The notes beneath the pieces were generated by a model, which did not search any database, was not told the origin of the DNA, and saw nothing but the letters and a program-made list of their open reading frames with translations. A DNA stretch of 64,000 nucleotides from Owenia fusiformis (taxonomy: Eukaryota > Annelida > Polychaeta > Sabellida > Oweniidae). This document shows, piece after piece, positions 20,966 through 33,241 of the stretch. The stretch is taken from the NCBI GenBank assembly GCA_903813345.2, contig CAIIXF020000003.1, positions 16,568,931 to 16,632,930 on the forward strand. The letters are read 5' to 3'. A program made the position numbers and the translations under genes. Numbering within the stretch: the stretch's first letter is position 1; the number at the start of each line of letters is the position of its first letter.

Positions 20966-22463
20966 TCAGTATGGCATTAATTTCCATTTATTCAGTCTGA
21001 TATATTGATGATAAAGTTGAATGTTTCTCTTGGATGGCAACTTAGCACCAAATGTTGCTTTCTGGATATATTCTGTATATTCATCCCTAGACTTCCCTCT
21101 CACAGTGGTAAAGTCGCATTGTATGAGCCACCCAGTGAAAACATCCTGGTTTGTATCCTGCAAATAAATATGTAAAAATGTAGACCAATAAGGAAATTGT
21201 TTTGTTAAATAAGGGACTAGAAGGGATAGAGATGAGTTCGGGGTAAGTCAAAAATATCGTCACAACTTCCCGATATGTCAGTTTAATGTCAATTCACATT
21301 TCAGTCCTTTTTTATAGAAAGTCCAACAGTTCGGTCTTTATTTCTGCGTGTAATCCTATGATTATAAAGGTTATCTGTGAAAAAAGATGACGTATGAAGA
21401 CATGCCTATTCTTGTAATCTTCTATATTTGAACAGATATTGCAAGCTTTTCTTATGAAGAGTGTTACACAGACAAGAAATCCTTAGTTACAACGCTTTTT
21501 GTCTAAATGCTTTGTAACAGGTCACTGGCGGATTAGGGGGGGGGAATGTTGGGCCAAAAAAGGCCTCAAGGCCCCAAAAAGCGTGCCTTTTTGGTCATAA
21601 CTGGGCCTTTTAAGGCCTTATATTTTAATTTCAGGCCAAATTTTGAAGAATATGGGCCTCAAAATTTTAAAATTTGGGCCCACTTTTGGGTTTTAGGGGC
21701 CCAAATTTTTTTCTCTGACCTGAAATTTGGGCCCGCCCCTTGTTGGATCCCAGATCCGCCCCTGCAGGTACCTATAATAATCTATCAAATTGAACATAAA
21801 TGATAAACAGAACAACCTTTACCCATTTAGTTGGTAAGGTAACTATAATATTACCTACCAATAGTATACAAATAATATTCACTTGTACATGCAGTGTATA
21901 TGTAACAGTGTTTAAACAAATCATTATGTTTTAAGTTTACTTACAAATCTGTGACCTGGCCAGCCTGTGGCTCAATAGTAGCATCCCAACCAAACTTTGT
22001 ATACCTATGTATAATAAAAACAAAACTGTATGGTTAATCAATAGTGGCTGGTCAAACAAAAAGTTAATGTATAAATAATTTTAATAATGCCTGGGTCACA
22101 TTTGCTCCGATCCATCGGCCGGCGCCCGGCCGATTGAGTGTTTTGTTCAATATTGTATTCAATTTTGAACAAAATACTCAATCGCCCGGGCGCCGTAGTG
22201 AAAATCGGAGCCTATGTGACCAAGGCATAAGCAATGGATTTTAAATGAAATATTCAATTATTGATTCTGGTATTTTATATCGTCAGGATATAAGTGTAAG
22301 TTTTCAGTAGTTTTTCTTAACTCAACGGGTCCTTTAGTTCAGTCTTACACCCGATAGTTTGGAATTATAGTTTTAGTAGTATCTCAGATATTGTACCTGC
22401 TGTAAACAGAAAGATTGTGATGGGTCTTGTCTGGCTTAACATCTTCTTTGTCAGACTTATTTT
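20966..22463 (-). CDS. Unrecognised host gene, 3' part, three exons
   Basis: Last exon 20966-21157 follows atttgcag and encodes 63 residues beginning DTNQDVFTGW, with FTTVRGKSRDEYTEY in the middle, to a stop. Exon 22397-22463 (KSDKEDVKPDKTHHNLSVYS) ends AG before gtacaa in phase 2. The next exon starts at 22004 after acatag with G, completing Arg in SVYSRYTKFGWDATIEP. The middle exon can end at 21956 (weak donor gtcaca, phase 0, fits the last exon) or at 21945 (strong donor gtaagt, phase 2, does not fit unless another exon intervenes). The protein is hydrophilic and aromatic-rich with no signal or membrane segment in the visible part. I do not recognise it. The 5' end is not found; a Tc1 relic lies upstream and the gypsy element begins about 150 bases past the stop. 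Confidence 0.55.
21523..21764. mobile_element. hAT-like MITE with 5-bp target duplication
   Basis: 242 bases bounded by CACTGGCGGATTAGG and the inverted CCAGATCCGCCCCTG. CAGGT lies on both sides (21518-21522, 21765-21769). The interior is GGCC-rich with no coding frame. Such ends and a 5-bp duplication fit the hAT5-type group; assignment is by end sequence only. It sits in an intron of the gene at 20966-22463. Confidence 0.65.
22088..22227. mobile_element. Palindromic MITE with 3-bp target duplication
   Basis: 140 bases that fold almost end to end: TGCCTGGGTCACATTTGCTC at the left, GAGCCTATGTGACCAAGGCA at the right. TAA flanks both ends. The 3-bp TAA duplication suggests PIF/Harbinger origin (inference). 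It lies in an intron of the same gene. Confidence 0.7.
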
Positions 22464-22734
22464 CTTAAAATGGATGGACATGCCTATCTAGACTACACTG
22501 GCTCCTTTCAGACTTTTATTTTCTAGGCAAATTATAACCACATATTTCATCTACAAATCAACATTTTTTTGAGAAAAAGTATTTACATTTAAGTTTAGAA
22601 AATTACCGTTATTTAAACAGGGGTAGGCTACGAATTTTTGCATTTTCAAAACACACCGATGCAAATCGTCATGTAAAACTCAAACAAGATAAGCATCTGG
22701 TCATGAAGATTGAAGTGTCCTATATCCAGTGATA

Positions 22735-23480
22735 GCAATAATATGCGTTGTGTCCTCCTTGTGCTGCAATCAGAGCATCAACCCTACGGGACCAGATTTG
22801 AATGGAACATCTGACCTTTCTAAGTGAAATAATGCCCCATTCCCCATTCACCAAGGGGGTGCAACTTCTGTAGTACTGCTTCACACATGAATAGGGCCGC
22901 CTTCATAGACTACCACATCAGTAAGTGTCCCTATTATCTCTTTCCTCTGGTCTACGACAGACACGAACACAATTATCAACTTTGTGGAGGACACATCTTA
23001 TTTCATCACATGCTGTCATATGCCACCAAAGATTAAGTCCAACATTTTGGTGCTTTCCTGCCCATTGAAGGCACCTTTCTTTGTTATAACCAGTCAGCTG
23101 TGGTTTCTTTAAAAGTCTCATGCCCTTGCATCCAATATAAAAAAATCACTGGTTGTATACAGCTCTTAAACACGGGTTTCGAGGTGAGGCAGCCATTCAT
23201 CTCTTAGACTACTGGTTGACTTAGAGCGATTTTGATGACGTAAATGCAGCAGGTGGTGGTCTTTTCTTGATTTTTTCTCTTTAGGGCTACTATTGCTGTG
23301 CCCTGGAGTCATATTCCTGTGCCTTTGGTACCACTGCAGAATTTTAGAGATTGTTCCTGACACACTCCTTAGGGTCCTGGCAATGGCAGTTTGTTTCATG
23401 CCAGAGAGCGTCATCCCTATGACCTGCCATGCTCGTTTTCATTTGTTCTATGGATCATATCTTCTAAAAACTCTTCCAAC
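22735..23480 (-). pseudogene. Tc1-family transposase relic
   Basis: Minus-strand pieces match the Tc1 transposase plan. N-terminal helix-turn-helix: MKQTAIARTLRSVSGTISK then ILQWYQRH (within 23166-23414). Middle: ERCLQWAGKHQNV and VRVCRRPEERDN (within 22918-23121). C-terminus: WSRRVDALIAAQGGHNAYY near 22745-22800, the family's closing RRCDALIxAxGGHT-like block. Stops and frame changes separate the pieces, the aspartate-bearing FSDES motif is replaced by CDEIRC, and the central region with the second catalytic Asp is deleted. It is inactive. Family members transpose into TA; possible inverted termini (for example near 23750) were not confirmed. Confidence 0.8.
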
Positions 23481-23764
23481 TCTAAATTAGATTTTTATAA
23501 AATGTGCACTGTAATGATTACAACTAAGATTTGGACGCCTCTTTCAAATTACCAATATCATGAGTTCATGCGGTCACCTCAGTGAATACAAGTTTAATCA
23601 ACCATGAATGTTTGAACTTTTCAAACCAATCAGTTTTATATGCAAAACTGATGAGGGAATGAGGACACGTTGCAAATTTTCAAGAAAATGTTATAATTTT
23701 GGAGAAATTCCATCAAACAATTCATATCTATAAAATATTCCATATTTATGAGCAACACTGTATT

Positions 23765-26700
23765 TTAGCATTTAGAAGTGTAAATTAAGTTTTAAGTTAC
23801 CGGAAGAGGAGTCTCACTTATATGTTTGAAAGATTTTAACTGCAGGAATTTCAGCTGAAATAACGTTAATTCAGAAAGATTTCTTTTTACTAAATGTAGG
23901 CCCGTGATCGTTGGATACGTCTCTGCAATAACTGTTCAACCTGAATAATGCAAGAACGTTTTATTAAGGTTTGAAAAGCGGTGGCGAGGCAAGAGCCTAT
24001 GAAGTTTATTCTCTATGTGAGGTATTATAAGTCTTCTCCACCCATTGCTGATCGTTGCTAGGACGAAATAAAGATCAATTACATTAGGTAATGTTGCCCA
24101 GGTTCAAATTGTATGCTTTGATTCCGTGTTTTCATGGAACAAATATATCAAAACAGTTTTCAATTTACGTGAAATCACAAACCATTTTTACATTCATATT
24201 AGTTTCTAAGCCAGTGATTGTGTAAAAACCGACCTCCCACCTCATGGACCCAACTGTGGAGAGTGACTGGTTGGTGGTCGGTCTTTTTCGTAATCCCTTT
24301 GTTAAGTGCCTCCTTGACTGTCTCAAAATATTACAGAATTATTTGAAGTATGTAACTAATTAGTAACCAAGAGTAAATTGCAAGTTCTGGTTTTTGAGAA
24401 AGAAAAGGTTTCTGTCACCTCGGATCGCTTTATCTATTTAAAAATATTTTTTCATAAATCAGTAAATATAGATACAATCATGTGATGTAATATTTTGATA
24501 ATGTACCTGTAGGAACATATAGCATCTATATTGACCTACTTTTTTGAGATTTGAATAACCTCCCTTAAGGGTTTTGAATGACCTATAATATGGTACCTTA
24601 TTTTTTGTGTTACTCTTCAACTATGGAAACCCCAGGGGAGGGGTCATCTGACCCCCCGCCCTCCCGTCCCCTGTACATTAGTGTTATGGAAAATATGTTG
24701 TTGATATTAGGGTTAATACGGTATACCTCAGGTTTTTAATACTCTGTCAATCATTTCTTTTTAAGGGTTATTTTTAGGTGGGTCATTGCCTTTGAGCCAA
24801 CTGACAATGGAGCTTCTATGAATTCCAGTTTGAGGTGGGTACTTTTTTCAATGACATTATTAATATCCAGAACAGCTGATTTTTTAGGTAGATAGTCAGT
24901 AGTCAGCGATAACTTCATCTGACAGCCCATTTTTATTTGTGCGCAGTGTGTAGAATCTACCTTCATTCATAGCTTCGGGACAGTTTTTAGGAGAGTACGA
25001 ATGTATTTCTGATCACTAGAGATTTGTAATCTAATGATTACACATACGAATAGATTTTGAGAGTTTTAAAACCAGCTCTTTTTGCACCCATTGCAACCAT
25101 TAATATGGACCTTGCCCTGTGGATGGATGCCAGCATAACAGAGCACAGTAATATCAATGATAGAATTCATGTTACCAATCCATTATCCATGGTACCAATC
25201 CCAATTTAGTGTGTTTCCCTCCAACTGGGACATGATCTCGTTGCTTCTATCTTTTATATCATGAGAAAAAACATCATCATGAATTATTAAAATACATACT
25301 TAAACTTTTTGACATTTTTGCATAAGTATCATTTTTGCATAAGTATCATTTTTGCATAATTAAAATTAAACAGAACAAAAACTAAACTTTATGGTAAGGA
25401 AGATGGAAGTATCGGAATGATACAATTTATATTTTAAAATGAAACATTCATCGAAACAACATATTTTAAGCAGAGATAATGTCAGGTCTTCTAATCATCT
25501 TAATATGTAGTTACAATACTACGTAATAGATGTAATATTGAAAGATCATAGGTTGACCCAGTGGCACAGTTGTTTGTTATCCGGGGATCGCCATCTTTCC
25601 CTCGGATACCCGGATGTTGAACGGAAATCTGACGTATCGTCGACTAAGCCACCATCTTAAAACCATCAGCAACATAGAAAAATGAATAATATAGTCAATA
25701 ATATAACTCAACGAGGATGATATATCCTCCATATTTCTACACAAGAAATATATATTCATGTTTATTGTTAGTAGATTCAATATTGCCGCGATACATTAGC
25801 GCATTCGTCATGACGCGGCTCGTGAATATTCAAAGCTATTGGTCCAGGTAATAGTGACTTCAATAAACCAGAAGAAGAAGGTAATGGCCTTACTATTATT
25901 ACTAGTATTATGCTGATAAATCATTCTTTTTTCTGAGGTTTAATTTTCCTTTAAGGTAAGACAGGAGCTTGCTCACACACTACATTTTAACCAATAATCT
26001 TAATTTACAAAGGTCTTCAGAAATTAAACTTTAAAAATGAGAAGCGACCTTGCTCTTTAAAGGGACTTTTTCAGACCTAATTTTAACAAGATTTTAGATC
26101 CTCTTGCCACTGTGGCCACCGATATCAAGGTAAGATACATCGTTTCCTTAACTGCCCTCTAACCGCCATACATATAAAAAAATACATCCTAAAATTAGAA
26201 AATTATATTATGTATTATTTTGGAAAACAGAGTGTAAAAATAGAATTCATACTTTATGGAGATAAAAATCTGAATACTGAGCTGGCTGGCTAAAAACTGC
26301 CTTCAATTATATTCAATGCATATCAATAATATTTTAGAATGACCAATCTCACATCATATTTTACTAACATGGGAAAAGACCTGGTGGATGGCATTAAGAG
26401 GAATATTACATATAACACTTACCTACAGAGTTTTAAACACTTTCAAGTGATCTCAGAGGTTATATGACAAGAGTTCAGAATCTACACTAATATCAGTAAA
26501 GCTACAGATATATCTATAACTTATTTCACAAATGGGAGAAAAATGTAACATTTTTAGGTATTTATGTTCAGCACACTGTTGCTATTTCACAACTAATAGC
26601 AGAGGCGAAGAAAGACAAGGCCAACCTGTCAGTAGCCTTGCCCAAGTCGGTATTTTTTTTACTTATCTGATCTTGAATTATTACCGCCTTGTACAATCCA

Positions 26701-26780
26701 ATACATCTCCGCTGATATTATGCTGAGATATTCAACGGTTTCGAGATTTCCATAATACCTACGCTATCGGGGGTATCGCG
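23765..26780. other. No confident gene
   Basis: AT-rich sequence with dispersed repeats, including a short CATAAGTATCATTTTTG tandem around 25320-25355 and an ACTCAACGAGGATGATATAT block at 25706 shared with 29551. One 71-codon minus-strand frame (24751-24966) is listed separately. Confidence 0.5.
24751..24966 (-). CDS. Possible small frame, 71 residues
   Basis: ATG-started, directly preceded by an in-frame stop. The translation is Lys/Leu-rich (for example KSTHLKLEFIEAPLSVG) with no domain I recognise. No splice partners were found. It could be chance or a degraded repeat-encoded protein. Confidence 0.2.
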   Translation of the reverse strand: MKVDSTHCAQIKMGCQMKLSLTTDYLPKKSAVLDINNVIEKSTHLKLEFIEAPLSVGSKAMTHLKITLKKK

Positions 26781-26789
26781 AAACAATCA

Positions 26790-27870
26790 CACTTTATTGA
26801 CAGGTTTTGGAGAAAAGCATTATGGCAGGCTGTACACCTTCTGTGATTTTTTGTGTGGCGGCAATGAATATCATCTTGAGAGAAGTATAGAGGGTGCAAA
26901 GAACCTAAAGACGGTAATCGACATCTACCATGCCGTGCCTTTGAGGATTACATCACAGCTACACCGACATTGAAATAGGCACCTGATGAATCCTCACTCA
27001 GCTTGAAGAATTACCAACCTGGGGATGGTTGACCTTTAAACCGAAGAAATCAAGAAGTTTTACCAAACCGAAGGACAAGTTGAAGCTCAATCCACCACGA
27101 TGCAAGGGGAGAAGATTCCAATCATAGAGGAGAAACCTATCAAATATGTAAGGAAGTGGTTATATGAAAACGTGTCTAACAAGAAAAGTATGGTCAAATC
27201 AGTCAAGAAGCTTGAGAGCTGGCTTTCAACTATCAACAAGTTGAAAGCCTGGTGCTTCCAACATGGACGAATACCTAAATTGAACTGGCCCTTCGCTATG
27301 TATGACTTTCTACTGGCCATTATCGAAAAGATGTAGAGGACCATCAGCAAGTACCTCAGATTATGGATTGGTGTGTCCAGTTCGTTTATTAATATAGAAA
27401 GTGGAGCCCTCAGATTGCAATGTCAAACGCTGAAACGAGGTTGTGTCACAGCGATTAAAAGAAGACCCGGCATGCAAGCTTTGCGGTCAACCAGCGACTT
27501 CGAACCACAACCTCCGTACATACAAGGTAAACCTCACTGAAGGCAGGTATACATGGCAATTCGACCAAGTACTTAAGAAAATATACAGACACATGGACTC
27601 AATGACCACCCTACCCGCCCTAAATCACCCAAGCCGATAACCTTCATGCAGAAAGGACATACATCAACCAGGACTTCAACTTTCCCAAAGAGTAAATCAC
27701 TACCAACACCTGGGAATCTCTACAAGGCAACAGACTGGATTGTGTTAGTGGATGTAGGGAAGGGGCTCGTATTTCCCAAGCACATGGCGCAGACAACTCT
27801 CAGACCAGACATTGTCATCAAGTCTGAATCCACAAGGACAAGATTGAAGTGTCTAATGGACTGAAAAGAC
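26790..27870 (+). pseudogene. Non-LTR retrotransposon relic, C-terminal half
   Basis: Plus-strand pieces in several frames follow the C-terminal part of a reverse-transcriptase polyprotein. A segment at 27100-27336 (GEKIPIIEEKPIKYVRKWLY) belongs to the region after the polymerase. A Cys-Cys-His knuckle at 27443-27640 (CKLCGQPATSNH) is followed at 27646-27864 by TDWIVLVDVGKG and TTLRPDIVIKSES, resembling the PD-type start of a restriction-enzyme-like endonuclease. The order knuckle then endonuclease after RT is that of R2-like non-LTR elements. The last knuckle cysteine is replaced by Tyr, and stops and frameshifts interrupt every part, so it is dead. Upstream traces begin near 26790. Confidence 0.65.
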
Positions 27871-27989
27871 TTACAAGGATATAGTCCAGGAAGCTTCACA
27901 GAATGGTTGGACCACCCATTTCTTCCCAGTTGAAGTGGGAACCAGAATACTAGCAGCAATACCTTTGAGTTGAATGCTTAAATCAATTG

Positions 27990-29660
27990 ACATTTCTCCA
28001 AGTAAAAGAAAGAAGGCCCTCTTATAGACAAGCCAAATTCCAGAGTTGTAATCCAAATGGTTGTTGCTGCTATGTATAGACTGCTGGCTGTATCAGTGAG
28101 TGGGATTTTATCACCTTGCTCCCCCACCCATCTGAGTTTGTACGCCCTTTAAGGGGCGAAACAAACATAGAAGTGCGCTGATGAGATTGTACAAGCAAAC
28201 AACACTACAACAAAAGCCTGTAGCCAAAGGGCCAGCAGCGATATATTTACATAGATGTTCATCATGGATGTGGAGATATTCTATTTGGTTTCGGAAATAC
28301 TGTTCCAAATACAATGGATTATTTCCAGTTTTCCAATGTGGAGAACATTGTTTGTCCAGATGATTCAAAGTGGTGAGAGATGAACATTTGACAAACACAG
28401 TGATGCTAAAGGGGAAGGAACCTGTGGAGGATCTGGCGATATTAAGTAAATGTGACCATATGATAATATGAGGGGACTTTAGTTGGTCGGCCGGAGAGCC
28501 CAGAAATCATACAGGATTGTTGTACGTTGAACGGGCGTTTGGAGATTTTTATCATGGGGTTAAAAGTTACGGATGTCTAGCCGATTGTTTCTCGACCAAA
28601 CTCATCAGAGCCTTACCAGTCGTGTCCCATTCGGTCATTGTATGGCTCACTCCCCTTATGATAAGTGCCTCCTTGAATTTTATATCATTGTATGCTATCT
28701 AATCACTTACCTTTAAAGAGTGTTGCATATCGTTTAGCAAATCAAACTCTCGTTTTTGGTAGGCACGTTCCCGGAATTATACTCATTGGGTACACAGGTT
28801 GAGGCCAATGTCTGCCCTGCCTGTTTTTGTAGCAATAGTGGAGTACAAGAAGCCGTGCATTTATAAAAGGGATTTTTCTAATTTGGATAAAACAATTTCA
28901 CATTTTATTTGAAGTTTAAGGATTTTCTATTTGTGTTTAAAAACTTTGGGGAATATTGATATCTTCATTTGCCGATTAAGTAAAGTACAAAGCATGGCCT
29001 TATGAATTGCCCCATGTTTTGGACTAATACTATGAATCATATTGGTCCATGCATGCTTTGGATAATTCACCCTATCAATATTTAAAATTTTTAATTTTTT
29101 TACGGATTGTTTTATCTTCACGAAGACGATTCGAAAAAAAACTGATTGGGATATACCGAACTCCACTAATTTCTTAAAAGAAATAATGGTCAGTGCGTAT
29201 TTAGTTATTCTTGTATCAAATTAAAGACCACACCATGAAGGGCTTTAGCTGGATGAACTTGTGCAAGACTGCACATGTTGATTTGTTGTGCGGTAAAGTA
29301 CTCCATTATTTCAACGGATTGGGTAAAGCAAGGGATAAATTTCCACTTTATCCAGGATTTGGCGTGGGCGAATGGAAAGAGACACATTGGAAGGGCCTTG
29401 CTGACAAATAAAAGAAGTGTTGGGCCAGGATGGACTGTCGACTCCTTCAAAAGTAACAGCCCAGAGTTGTTCATAGTTCCAACCACTTAAATAACATTAA
29501 TTTTGAGCGGGATTTCCGCACTGATGCCAGGGTGTACCCCAGAGAAAAGAAAACTCAGCGAGGATGACATATCCTCCAGATTTTCACATAAGAAGCCTAA
29601 GAAAACCAACAATTCTAGCAGTCGCAAAGGGAACTGAACCAGAAGTGGCGATTAGGTCGC
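27990..29660. other. No gene seen
   Basis: Open frames here are short and without recognised motifs on either strand. Some of the sequence around 29210-29490 may be further transposon debris. No structural RNA was noticed. Confidence 0.45.
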
Positions 29661-30462
29661 CTAAGTTTGAAGTGTATCGTAGTTCCAATAGCTTTAATTT
29701 ATAACTTTATATGAAGAAAAATATATAAATTACTTCTTTAAATGTTTGTGAAATAAAAAATAACGAGGGCGGCTATTACGAAACCGTTTTCATAAACACA
29801 TTGACCCACTACTGACCAATAAATTAATTACTTTTGACGTTTGACCGATTGGAAAGCATCTTGAAATAAAACAAAATTGATTTCAATTGAAATTGTGATA
29901 TGATATTGTACTTGATAAACATATAATTATCTTTCTTAAACAATATTTATTTGGAGTGCGATGAGATATTCACTAACTATTTAAAGTTGGTGATTTAAAT
30001 GAACAAAACATTTATTTGAAAGAAAAAAAATCAGCCTCCCGTCGGGGAATCGAACCCCGGTTTGGACTAAGTTTGAAGTGTATCGTAGTTCCAATAGCTT
30101 TAATTTATAACTTTATATGAAGAAAAATATATAAATAACTTCTTTAAATGTTTGTGAAATAAAAAATAACGAGGGCGGCTATTACGTAACCGTTTTCATA
30201 AACACATTGACCCACTACTGACCAATAAATTAATTACTTTTGACGTTTGACCGATTGGAAAGCATCTTGAAATAAAACAAAATTGATTCCAATTGAAATT
30301 GTGATATGATATTGTATTGGATAAACATATATCTTTCTTAAACAATATTTATTTGGAGTGCGATGAGATATTCACTAACTATTTAAAGTTGGTGATTTAA
30401 ATGAACAAAAAATTTATTTGAAAGAAAAAAAATCAGCCTCCCGTCGGGGAATCGAACCCCGG
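29661..30462. repeat. Tandem duplication of a 400-bp unit with tRNA-like end
   Basis: Unit 1 (29661-30060) and unit 2 (30067-30462) are offset by 406 bases, differ at a few bases and by a 4-base deletion. Each ends with GTCGGGGAATCGAACCCCGG, the complement of a tRNA T-arm. Only the second unit continues into the rest of a tRNA-Asp-like sequence. Confidence 0.85.
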
Positions 30463-30500
30463 TCTCGTGACAGGCGGGGATACTCACATACTATATGCGA
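30438..30500 (-). tRNA. tRNA-Asp-like pseudogene
   Basis: Sense strand (minus) reads GTGAGTATCCCCGCCTGTC, then ACGAGACCGGGG and GGTTCGATTCC, matching tRNA-Asp (anticodon GTC). About four bases of the 3' anticodon stem are missing, and the acceptor and D-arm 5' parts do not pair, so a functional tRNA is unlikely. A tRNA-derived repeat is the alternative. Confidence 0.6.
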
Positions 30501-30588
30501 CTACAAATAGTGCAATATGCCACTACGAAGTCATAGTTGAAAAACCAGAAAAATATCATCCATTTCTCCGTCAAAACTGTTTACTGTA

Positions 30589-30861
30589 ATGGGACGCATG
30601 GCACCATATCCAGCAACACCAGCGTCTCCAACAGAGAGAATTCCGGAGTTAATGTTTGATGAGTTTGCTCAAAGTGGAGAGCTTCCTAACAATACGTATT
30701 GGTATTTGGATGATAAAGCACTGTCAAACAAAAAAGACTTTTCAAGGGGTGCCATCGAAGAACTAATAAAGGAAGATAAAAAGGGAAAGTTATTGGGAGG
30801 TCATAAAATTCCTGAGCCTAAAAAAGCAATTGCTGCATATATTGATGCAATCAGAAAGTAG
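30589..30861 (+). CDS. Hypothetical protein, 90 residues
   Basis: Starts at ATG 30589 (a second Met at codon 4) and ends at a TAG. Composition is protein-like: Pro-rich start (PYPATPASPTERIPE), then an acidic and Lys-rich body with YWYLDDKALSNKKDF and EELIKEDKKGK, ending AIAAYIDAIRK. No signal peptide, membrane segment or known domain is visible. It could be a single-exon small gene, an exon, or part of an unrecognised transposon. It follows the tRNA-like tandem duplication by about 90 bases. Confidence 0.4.
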   Translation: MGRMAPYPATPASPTERIPELMFDEFAQSGELPNNTYWYLDDKALSNKKDFSRGAIEELIKEDKKGKLLGGHKIPEPKKAIAAYIDAIRK

Positions 30862-31524
30862 GGTGGAGTTGTGATTGGCTCACTTTCAAGTTAACTTGAA
30901 GCACTAGCTTTATCTAGTGGTGCGGAACACAACAACATATTTCTCCACCATGCATAAAATAACAATAATTCATCTATATGATGGAAAATAAATATAGAGA
31001 TGGTACATTTTCAGGAATTTGATTTTGCATTTTCATTTTCATCAATGAGCATCTGGTCCTGGTCGCTATGCTGACTCTCTGAATCCATATAGTAACCTGG
31101 CAGTTGTTGCACAAGTTTGGTGCATGCTCAGGTCAAACCAGGGGGATTATTTCTTTTTGGGGTTCCTGAGACACATACTAAGAACTTTGATGCTCAAACC
31201 CTCGATTAGGACACGAGGAAAATTTTTATAATGCAATGTACTTTCCTGGTTTCTTTGAGAAACCTTCTTCCTCAGTGGTGTCTAGTCATTTAAATGTTAA
31301 AGATGCAGTATAAGTTTGACTGAAAACTTATATCGAAAGCTCTCGTATGGGTTTCGACAGGTAAGAAATCAAAGTGTAGGGAGAGTTCAATCGAGATAAA
31401 TACGATATTTGTCGAATGCATGAACATGTTTGACACAAAGCTATGTATATATTGCGATCATTTGTGCCAGTGTAATCAAACATTACTTAAATATCGAGGC
31501 ACACATTTCAAATGTTAAAGCTAC

Positions 31525-31789
31525 CTTTTCAATTGATGTTCTAAAAGGTGATCCTTGTTCTCAATATCTTTAGTTCTTTTAGGATAGACTTTTTTCCTCA
31601 AGTAATACTCGGATTCAAGTTTATGTCTAATTGTTTGTAGGATATACTTTGTCCTGAATTTGTATTATCTATACGAGGATTAATAATGTTCTCGGAGGAA
31701 ACAAACAGATTTCTTATTCTTTCATGCGTCCTGATTTCTATCAAATAATTATGCAAGAAATCCGGCAGAGAACTTTTTGACAACTTCAT
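31525..31789 (-). pseudogene. Dead copy of exon 1 of the membrane-anchored methyltransferase
   Basis: Similar throughout to exon 1 at 55920-56206: EIRTHERIRNLF against EIRTYGRTRDMF, NTNSGQSISYKQL against NTNAGHSVSYKQL, then in another frame RTKDIENKDHLLEH. A four-base loss after SYKQLDI shifts the frame to an early stop, and the hydrophobic anchor is shortened. The splice donor (AAAAG before gtagc) is still present. No second exon lies nearby. Confidence 0.8.
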
Positions 31790-33241
31790 ATTACTATAAT
31801 CTGACAGTCAGGTAGTGATATATACCATATAACTTAGCATATAACCGAGCAAGCATCATAAAGTACTGAATGGTCCAACGCTGGTACCCACCATTTTGCC
31901 CAACTAAAGGGCCACCAAAATCATTCGATGATTTGCCAATAAAAAAACAAATCCGATGCCAGAGAGGGTACAAAGGAAATATAATCCGGAAACTCCAATT
32001 AATTCTTTGATTTTAAGTTTAATAACACATACATTGATAGCTTCGACTATTACCATGCGGCAGAGAAGCTATGTAAGCAAGAGAAGGACGACGATAGAAA
32101 ATTGATGATTGTTGAAGTGTCACGTCAGGTATGCGTATTCTTGTGACTGGGCATCTCAACCCCAGTAAAACTCAACCCCATTCATGTCTGCATTGTTTTT
32201 GAATTATTGAGTTCATTTATTTCTGATAATGTAGCATGTTACATGATATTTAAACAGGGATTTGTTAGAATAGTCCACAGACAGTGATAATTCATTACAA
32301 TGTCACTATCATTTAATTTAACACATCTTTTAAAATCAAATTTTAGATGGAAAATTGAGGCAAATATAATATTAAGTAAGCTAAACACTTAGTGTACAAA
32401 AAAAGTTAGACAATTCAATTTTCTATATAAACATATTTTTCCTGAATCTTTTACTGAATAGATATCCTGATTTCTGATTTGCCCAGAACCAACCATTTCC
32501 CATTGGTTTACATGGGAATGACGATTTTCAAAATTTCATCAAAATAATCAATTTACGACGTATTGTAATCGAGGAAAAAAATTTGGAAAATTTGAAGGTA
32601 TTTGAAATAAAATGAAGTTACGTTTCAATCAATATTATAAGTTATTTCATTGCAGGTTAAGTGAATAAAAATCCAAGCGTAAAGAGACTTTTATAACACG
32701 TAGTTCAATGGGGGAGCTAAGGTTGCCAAACTTATGGAGGGGAGTGTACTAACAACTTGCATTTCCGTCAGTCGAAAATAAATATTTTTTGGAACGTGTG
32801 TAACTTTTTTTTCGCAAAGTTACACAAATCAAACTTTTATAATGACCTTTGGTTGCATTATATATCCCCCAAAAATATTTCTCATTTTCAAGGATTATCT
32901 ATGGATTAACACCCTTGAAGTATTTTAATATTCCAAACTTCAGAGGGCTGGGAATCATTGAAAATCAACGCTTTTAAATATTATAAATGCTGTTTTAAAT
33001 AGGTTCCATGTTTGCCAATAATTGCTCAAATTGTATAAACTGTACACATTCCTTAATCCCTAGAATTTTCTCTTTGTGGAATTTCCCATAGAAATCCAAT
33101 GGTACAGTTCAAAGCAGATTTTGAGAAACCAGGGAAGTAAATCCTCATTCGATTGTTTTGGTCGCAGCCCAAAAAGGGTGTGAATTAAATGTTTATGTTT
33201 CTATAAAATATAATATATTCAAAACATCACAAGCAACCTAC
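31790..33241. other. No gene seen between the exon copies
   Basis: AT-rich DNA. At 32727 it holds GGTTGCCAAACTTATGGAGG, also found at 50937 and, changed, at 41345, so this is a dispersed repeat. No coding frame. Confidence 0.5.

Noticed and set aside
29205-29486. 93-codon minus-strand frame and overlapping plus-strand frame
   Set aside because: Both strands open by chance over the same stretch, with no motif that decides between them.
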